A DNA stretch of 44,385 bases from Acidimicrobiia bacterium. GTDB lineage: Bacteria > Actinomycetota > Acidimicrobiia > Acidimicrobiales > Ilumatobacteraceae. The notes below the pieces were generated by a model that worked only from the letters and a program-made list of their open reading frames with translations, had not been told where the DNA came from and made no database searches. Location of the stretch: assembly GCA_009923785.1 (NCBI GenBank), contig RFSV01000009.1:1-44385 (forward strand). The letters are read 5' to 3'. The first letter of the stretch is position 1; the number at the start of each line of letters is the position of its first letter. This document shows positions 40,309 through 44,385 of the stretch, one piece after another. A program made the translations under genes and the position numbers.

Positions 40309-41520
40309 GTGACACGGGTGGCGATGCTTTCTCTGCACACCTCACCGCTGGTTCAGCCGGGTGCGGGTGATTCGGGCGGAATGAACGTCTACGTCCGTGA
40401 ATTGGTGGCCGCTCTGGCCCATGCGGGTGTCGAGTGCACTACTTACACTCGTCAATGGAAGCGTGGGTTGCCGCGCGAGGTTCTGGTCGAACCGAATCAC
40501 CGAGTGGTTCACGTCCCGGCCGGTCCTTTCGATCTCCCGAAGGAGGAACTGGAGTCGGTCGTTCCGAGCTTCACCGATTTCGTCCTCGACGACATCGGGC
40601 GCAGGTCGCCGGTCGACGTCGTTCATGCGAATTACTGGTTGTCGGGTATCTCCGGGCATTCGGTGAAGCACGAGCTGGGCATTCCGCTCGTGAGCACCTT
40701 CCACACCCTTGCTCGAGTGAAGGCTGAAGGCGGAGACCCGGAACCCGAGCGCCGCGAGCACGCCGAGGCGTCGGTGATCGGATGCTCCGACGCCATTTGC
40801 GTGTCGTGTGACGAGGAGGAAGAACAGTTCCGGCGCCTCTATGGCAATCCCCCCGGTCGAGTCGAGATCGTGGCACCAGGTGTTGAACACGCCTTTTTCA
40901 CTCCGGGTGACCAACGAGGCGCGCGTCGTGCTCTCGGCATCGATGCCGGCCCGATGATTCTCTTCGTCGGGCGACTGCAACCATTGAAGGGGGTCGACGT
41001 AGCGGTGCGCTCGCTGGCTGCACTCGGGCGTTCGGATGCGTCGCTGTACGTGGTGGGTGGGTCGAGTGGTGCCGAAGGAGACACCTACATCGATCACGTT
41101 CATCGATTGGTGGCCGAGCTCGGTCTCGAGTCTCGTGTGCATTTCGTTCCGCCGCAGCCACACCACATCTTGTCCACCTATTACCGCGCTGCCGATGCCG
41201 TGTGGGTTCCGAGCCGTTCCGAGAGTTTCGGACTGGTGGCCCTCGAGGCCGCAGCATGCGGTGTGCCGGTGGTGGCTCACGCGGTGGGTGGTCTGGTGTC
41301 GCTCGTCGATCACGAACGAACCGGCTTTTTGGTCCCCGATCGGGACCCGGAGGTGTTCGCCAAGTACACCACCGCGTTGCTCGACGATCCCGACCGTCGT
41401 CGAGCCATGGCTGCTGCGGCGGCTGAACGAGGTCGTCGGTACACCTGGAGTTTCGCCGCAGCCCGACTGCGCCGTCTGTACTCCGACGTCACGTCGCGTT
41501 CTCTCGTCAACTGCTCGTGA
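40309..41520 (+). CDS. mshA: D-inositol-3-phosphate glycosyltransferase MshA
   Basis: 403 residues, GT4 family. 'LHTSPLVQPGAGDSGGMNVYVRELVAALA' is the MshA N-terminal UDP-GlcNAc/inositol loop, 'VSTFHTLARVK' and 'FVGRLQPLKGVDVAVRSLA' follow, and the donor-site 'PSRSESFGLVALEAAACGVPVVA' has the E-x7-E motif. It makes GlcNAc-inositol phosphate, the first step of mycothiol synthesis. mshA followed by a YbjN-like gene is the arrangement seen in mycobacteria. It starts with GTG. Confidence 0.94.
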   Translation: MTRVAMLSLHTSPLVQPGAGDSGGMNVYVRELVAALAHAGVECTTYTRQWKRGLPREVLVEPNHRVVHVPAGPFDLPKEELESVVPSFTDFVLDDIGRRSPVDVVHANYWLSGISGHSVKHELGIPLVSTFHTLARVKAEGGDPEPERREHAEASVIGCSDAICVSCDEEEEQFRRLYGNPPGRVEIVAPGVEHAFFTPGDQRGARRALGIDAGPMILFVGRLQPLKGVDVAVRSLAALGRSDASLYVVGGSSGAEGDTYIDHVHRLVAELGLESRVHFVPPQPHHILSTYYRAADAVWVPSRSESFGLVALEAAACGVPVVAHAVGGLVSLVDHERTGFLVPDRDPEVFAKYTTALLDDPDRRRAMAAAAAERGRRYTWSFAAARLRRLYSDVTSRSLVNCS

Positions 41521-41990
41521 GCGACCTTCACGACGACGAGTCCTTGGCCGTCCTCGAACGTCGTGTCGACGAATGGCTAAGTGCCATGAAAGCGGAAAAC
41601 TCGGCCATTCTCGCCATTGATCGAGCTGAGCCGGATCCGGCTTTTCGATCCCGTTGGTACGTGCGCATGCAAGGTGAAACGAAGGACTTCACGACCATTT
41701 GGATCACTCTCGGTCAGCGCACGTTGCGGTACGAGACCTACGTGATGCCGGCCCCGGAGGAGAACCTGACAGAGTTCTTCGACAATCTGCTGCGTCGCAA
41801 CGAAAGGCTCGTCGGCGCCCATTTCTCGATCGGCGCAGAGGACGCAGTGTTCCTGCGAGGAGACATTCCACTGCGAGCGTTGAACGAACGAGAACTCGAT
41901 CGCATCGTCGGATCGGTGTATGCGTACGTCGAGCAGTGCTTCCGACCTCTGCTGGCCATCGGATTCGCGTCGCGTTTCCGTTCGGACTGA
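41517..41990 (+). CDS. YbjN-domain protein
   Basis: 157 residues, GTG start overlapping the mshA stop by 4 bp. 'RWYVRMQGETKDFTTIWITLGQRTLRYETYVMPAPEENLTEFFDNLLRRN' is typical of the YbjN/type III-secretion-chaperone-like fold. The gene following mshA in mycobacteria (Rv0487) is of this family. Its molecular role is unknown; it may be a chaperone-like partner. Confidence 0.82.
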   Translation: MSDLHDDESLAVLERRVDEWLSAMKAENSAILAIDRAEPDPAFRSRWYVRMQGETKDFTTIWITLGQRTLRYETYVMPAPEENLTEFFDNLLRRNERLVGAHFSIGAEDAVFLRGDIPLRALNERELDRIVGSVYAYVEQCFRPLLAIGFASRFRSD

Positions 41991-42063
41991 TCGAACTCCC
42001 ACTCTCGTGCCGCTCCACCGGCGTTGATCGGGAAGTCGTGCCGGTGGAGCACCCGACACTGGT

Positions 42064-42069
42064 TAGCGT
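42064..42069 (+). promoter_or_regulatory. -10 hexamer TAGCGT for proC
   Basis: TAGCGT, 6 nt, then GTG 42076; no SD. Confidence 0.5.
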
Positions 42070-42075
42070 GTCGGC

Positions 42076-42876
42076 GTGAACTCGCCGTCTGCCACCGTCC
42101 TCGCCGTCATCGGTGGAGGAAACATGGGAGCCGCCCTGGTCGGTGGACTCCTGTCCTCCGGGATCGTCTCCGAGTCGTCGCTCGTGATCGTCGAGACGCT
42201 CACCGATCGACGTCGAGTGTTGAACGAGATGTATCCGCACTTGCCAATCGTCGCCACCATTCCACCGTGCACCGAAGCCGTGGTGGCGGTCAAGCCTCCT
42301 GATGTCGTCACGGCGGCGCGCGACGCGGTCGCCGCAGGCGCGCGCCGCATGCTCTCGATCGCCGCCGGTATCACCATCGCTGGTCTCGAAGAGGCATGCG
42401 GTCCGGATGTCGCCGTCGTGCGAGCTATGCCCAACACGCCGTCACTCGTGGGTCAGGGCGCATCAGCCGTTGCCGGTGGTCGATGGGCCACCGAGAACGA
42501 CATGGTGTGGGCAGAGTCGATTCTTGGTTCGGTTGGACTCGTGGTGCGCGTCGTCGAGAGCGACCTCGACGCTGTGACCGGTTTGATCGGTAGCGGTCCG
42601 GCCTATCTCTTTCTCGTCGCGGAGTCGTTGATGGAGGCCGGACGCGCTCAGGGTCTCGACGACGACGTGGTCGACTCCATGGTTCGACAACTCTTCACCG
42701 GAGCCGCAGCACTCATGGCCGAGGGCGACGACCCGTCCGACTTACGTGTGCGTGTCACGTCACCCGGTGGCACGACCGCAGCTGGTCTCGGGGTACTCGA
42801 CGAAGCAGGGGTTCGGCGAGCGTTCGTGAACGCGGTCGAGGCGGCGACGGCCCGAAGTCGTGAACTCGGTCGTTGA
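42076..42876 (+). CDS. proC: Pyrroline-5-carboxylate reductase
   Basis: 266 residues. N-terminal Rossmann motif 'VIGGGNMGAALVGGLLSSG', central 'VVRAMPNTPSLVGQGASAVA', and C-terminal 'VTGLIGSGPAYLFLVAESLMEAGRAQGL...VTSPGGTTAAGLGVL' with the conserved P5C-binding Ser/Gly/Thr residues. Reduces P5C to proline with NAD(P)H. GTG start with a leaderless promoter. It is followed by the longest non-coding gap in the window. Confidence 0.94.
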   Translation: MNSPSATVLAVIGGGNMGAALVGGLLSSGIVSESSLVIVETLTDRRRVLNEMYPHLPIVATIPPCTEAVVAVKPPDVVTAARDAVAAGARRMLSIAAGITIAGLEEACGPDVAVVRAMPNTPSLVGQGASAVAGGRWATENDMVWAESILGSVGLVVRVVESDLDAVTGLIGSGPAYLFLVAESLMEAGRAQGLDDDVVDSMVRQLFTGAAALMAEGDDPSDLRVRVTSPGGTTAAGLGVLDEAGVRRAFVNAVEAATARSRELGR

Positions 42877-43020
42877 TCACAAATTTTTTTGGCGCAATAG
42901 GCGCCACCGCAAACGAGTCGGCGCAGGTCAACTATTTAGTGAAAAAGCACTATTTCTGCACTGTGCAACCATCGTCGAAAAATGTGTGAGCGACACTTCC
43001 GTTCTCGCAACGAACGTGCC
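42877..43020. other. AT-rich non-coding patch behind proC
   Basis: About 140 bp noticeably richer in A/T than its surroundings. It holds T7 directly before a GGCGC-N5-GCGCC stem (42891-42905), an AGTG-N6-CACT hairpin within 'CTATTT' direct repeats (about 42930-42956), and a TGCA-CTG-TGCA palindrome (42957-42967). None is a clear terminator of proC, since the T-run precedes rather than follows the stem. It may be an UP-element-like region or binding site for the promoter at 43021. Confidence 0.4.
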
Positions 43021-43026
43021 TAGTGT
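43021..43026 (+). promoter_or_regulatory. -10-like TAGTGT in front of the candidate small RNA
   Basis: TAGTGT has the TAGNGT form used by leaderless genes in this window, but no start codon follows; transcription from here would begin at about 43033 and end at the terminator near 43130. Confidence 0.4.
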
Positions 43027-43032
43027 GTTGCA

Positions 43033-43130
43033 CAGGTCACAAGACCACCGGCTCATCGCAGTCGGGAGACGCACCCGCAAGGGACGCGCCGAAGGGCCGG
43101 TGCCATCGGGGGGTTGGCACCGGCCCTTTC
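43033..43130 (+). ncRNA. Candidate structured small RNA or leader, about 100 nt
   Basis: Three hairpins in series: GGTC-ACAA-GACC (43035-43046), CCGGCT-N6-AGTCGG (43048-43065, one G-U pair), and a two-part stem CGC/GCG plus CCC/GGG closed by a GCAA tetraloop (43070-43088). The intrinsic terminator follows. There is no open frame of coding character. It could be a free-standing sRNA or a leader of the SAM hydrolase gene 64 bp downstream. It does not match SRP RNA, 6C RNA or a riboswitch that I can name with confidence. Confidence 0.5.
43093..43130 (+). terminator. Intrinsic terminator in the proC-SAM hydrolase gap
   Basis: A 12-bp perfect stem (43093-43104 with 43116-43127), 11-nt loop, then TTTC. 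The T-run is short but the stem is very strong. It belongs to the candidate small RNA, not proC, which ends 216 bp earlier. Confidence 0.75.
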
Positions 43131-43193
43131 GCGTCCGGCCACGTCGTGAGACTCGAGTCGCATTCAGCGATCTGCACTGACACACTGCCTGCG

Positions 43194-44057
43194 ATGACGG
43201 ACCGCCCTTACGACACCGTGTCGTTTCTTTCCGATCTCGGACACGGGTCCGATGCCGTCGGCGTTGTGCATGCGTTGATGCGTGATCTTGCTCCGCACGT
43301 TCGGGTGGTCGACATCACCCACGACGTCACGCCCTTTGATGTACGGGCTGGATCACTTGCACTGGCTCGGGCAGTGGCTTACGTCCCTCGCGGAGTGGTC
43401 ATCGCTTGCGTCGATCCCGGTGCCGGCACCGACCGCCGCCTCGTCGCCGTGGAGGTTGCCGGCGGAGACGGTGTGTTCCTCGGGCCCGACAACGGACTGC
43501 TCGCCACCGGAGTCGCACTCGCCGGTGGAGCCGATCGCGCTGTCGTTCTCGATCGTGACGAGCACCATCTGGCTTCCCCCGGGGCGACCTTTGCCGCCCG
43601 CGACGTGTTGGCACCAGTCGCTGCAGCACTCAGCCTCGGGACATCACTCGACGATCTCGGCACTGCAATCGATCCCGGTTCGCTCCTGCCGAGTGTGGTT
43701 CCCATTCCGCGCGACGAAGACGGAGTCCTTGCGTGTGAAGTTCTGTGGGTCGACCGTTTCGGAAATTGTCAGATCAACGTGTCGACCGACGACATCGATG
43801 CAGTTTTTGGCACCGGCACTCGAAGAGTGCGCGTGTCGTTCGGAGACGAATTGCGCAACGTCGAGATCGTCGGTTCGTACGGCGAGATCGGGGCCGGAGC
43901 GCTCGGTCTCGTGATCGATGCTTCGGGACTTCTCAGTCTGGCAATCGACCGCGCATCGGCTGCTCAGCATCTCGGAATCGGTGAAGGTGAAAGTGTTCGC
44001 CTGGCGCCGTCCGATGGTGCAGGTGGCGTCACGGTCCCGGTGTCCTTGCGCTCCTGA
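43194..44057 (+). CDS. S-adenosyl-L-methionine hydrolase (adenosine-forming; DUF62 family)
   Basis: 287 residues. 'VSFLSDLGHGSDAVGVVHALM' has the D-x4-D nucleoside-binding motif, with 'VDITHDVTPFDVRAGSLAL', 'VDPGAGTDRRLVAVE', 'GPDNGLLA' and 'WVDRFGNCQINV'. The family (related to fluorinase/chlorinase) uses hydroxide to split SAM to adenosine and methionine. The halogenase-specific insertion loop cannot be judged by eye. ATG 43194; the frame is open further upstream through the RNA-like region, but family similarity begins here. Confidence 0.88.
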   Translation: MTDRPYDTVSFLSDLGHGSDAVGVVHALMRDLAPHVRVVDITHDVTPFDVRAGSLALARAVAYVPRGVVIACVDPGAGTDRRLVAVEVAGGDGVFLGPDNGLLATGVALAGGADRAVVLDRDEHHLASPGATFAARDVLAPVAAALSLGTSLDDLGTAIDPGSLLPSVVPIPRDEDGVLACEVLWVDRFGNCQINVSTDDIDAVFGTGTRRVRVSFGDELRNVEIVGSYGEIGAGALGLVIDASGLLSLAIDRASAAQHLGIGEGESVRLAPSDGAGGVTVPVSLRS

Positions 44058-44070
44058 TCACTCGAGTGAG

Positions 44071-44076
44071 TAGCGT
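44071..44076 (+). promoter_or_regulatory. -10 hexamer TAGCGT for the 27-aa gene
   Basis: TAGCGT, 7 nt, then GTG 44084. Confidence 0.45.
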
Positions 44077-44083
44077 GTCGTGC

Positions 44084-44167
44084 GTGAGACCAGCGACCAC
44101 ACTCACCATTGCGCTTCTTCTGGGAGGCATCTTCGTCGCAGGCATCGTGTCGCTTCTGAGTCTGTGA
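44084..44167 (+). CDS. 27-aa membrane micropeptide
   Basis: GTG to TGA, 27 residues: MRPATTLTIALLLGG and then IFVAGIVSLLSL. It is a short basic start followed by one transmembrane helix. Support: a TAGCGT element at leaderless distance, no overlapping better frame, and only a 9-bp gap to the AMP-binding gene. Function unknown. Confidence 0.45.
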   Translation: MRPATTLTIALLLGGIFVAGIVSLLSL

Positions 44168-44176
44168 CGTGACACG

Positions 44177-44385
44177 GTGAATCTCGCGTCGATCGTCGAT
44201 GGGCACGAGGACTCTCGACCGGCGATCGTGAGTCGTGGTCGGGTCACCGACTACGGAACCCTGCGGAGCCAGGTCGCCGGTCTGCGCGGATCCCTCGTCG
44301 CACTCGGTGTCGGTCGAAACGATCGTGTGGCTCTCGTCTGCGGCAACAGCCGAGCATTCGTGGTGTCGTATCTGGCCACGATCGG
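44177..44385 (+). CDS. AMP-binding acyl-CoA-synthetase-like protein (5' part, truncated by window end)
   Basis: 69 complete codons from GTG 44177 to the window edge. 'SRGRVTDYGTLRSQVAGLRGSLVALGVGRNDRVALVCGNSRAFVVSYLATIG' matches the N-terminal region of the ANL (acyl-CoA synthetase/AMP ligase) family ('Y..L...V..LA..L...GV..GDRVA.'). The catalytic motifs lie beyond the window, so the substrate class is unknown. Confidence 0.75.
   Translation, partial: MNLASIVDGHEDSRPAIVSRGRVTDYGTLRSQVAGLRGSLVALGVGRNDRVALVCGNSRAFVVSYLATI

Noticed and set aside
43060-43104. Glycine-riboswitch-like words (GGGAGA and GCGCCGAAGGG)
   Set aside because: The spacing between the words is too short for the P2/P3 helices and the second word is part of the terminator stem; no glycine gene follows.
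1-44385. CRISPR arrays, insertion sequences, prophage genes
   Set aside because: No regularly spaced repeats, terminal inverted repeats with transposase, or phage structural genes were seen on either strand.

Overview
The window is GC-rich DNA from the chromosome of a high-GC actinobacterium. A member of the Acidimicrobiia is the best guess. That placement is inferred from gene content: mycothiol glycosyltransferase MshA, GlnR, a eukaryote-type glutamine synthetase, an MtrA/MtrB/lipoprotein-type signalling operon, paired Get3/ArsA ATPases, an RsiG-like c-di-GMP protein and many apparently leaderless genes. Genes are tightly packed, often with 4-bp ATGA/GTGA overlaps. I see no insertion sequence, CRISPR array or phage gene.

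Layout. 1-3760: a possible tRNA-bounded cassette. A 49-bp copy of the 3' part of tRNA-Arg(ACG) lies at 208-256, the intact tRNA lies at 3688-3760, and between them sit a lipoprotein-like alpha/beta hydrolase and an acyltransferase-3/SGNH protein. 3830-10746: LysM/lysozyme-like protein, tRNA-Ser(GCT), tRNA-Ser(UGA), an SDR, prephenate dehydratase, larB-larC (nickel-pincer cofactor), a GFA-family protein, a membrane protein, tRNA-Pro(CGG) and a receiver protein. 10784-18382: paired Get3/ArsA ATPases divergent from an NfeD-like protein, an AlkB-like oxygenase, selA-selB and fxsA. 18405-25453: the MtrAB/lipoprotein-like operon, a Nudix hydrolase, a persulfide-handling operon (CstR-like repressor, MBL/rhodanese enzyme, palindromic operator), Mrp and an ErpA-like Fe-S carrier.

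25446-32111: the most unusual part. A Tat-type lipoprotein is divergent from a miniaturised xanthine-dehydrogenase-like protein, which is followed by a RidA protein with lysine-rich tails at both ends, a 51-aa membrane protein, a PLP decarboxylase, a probable 8-oxoguanine deaminase and a HAD phosphatase. 32164-37210: nitrogen assimilation, with GlnR, a GSI-alpha glutamine synthetase, GSII (with a candidate four-unit GlnR box upstream) and glutamine-dependent NAD synthetase. 37188-44385: MFS transporter, DUF45-type metalloprotease, histidine phosphatase, a MoaD-like protein with residues beyond its Gly-Gly, the RsiG-like protein, mshA, a YbjN-like protein, proC, a candidate structured small RNA, a SAM hydrolase, a 27-aa membrane peptide and the start of an acyl-CoA-synthetase-like gene.

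A window-wide pattern is a TANNNT hexamer (often TAGCGT or TAGGGT) 6-9 nt before the start codon of at least 16 genes, which usually lack a Shine-Dalgarno sequence. This suggests widespread leaderless transcription, and in two places the TAG stop codon of one gene is also the first half of the next gene's -10 hexamer. All functional assignments come from motif recognition by eye; no database search was run.
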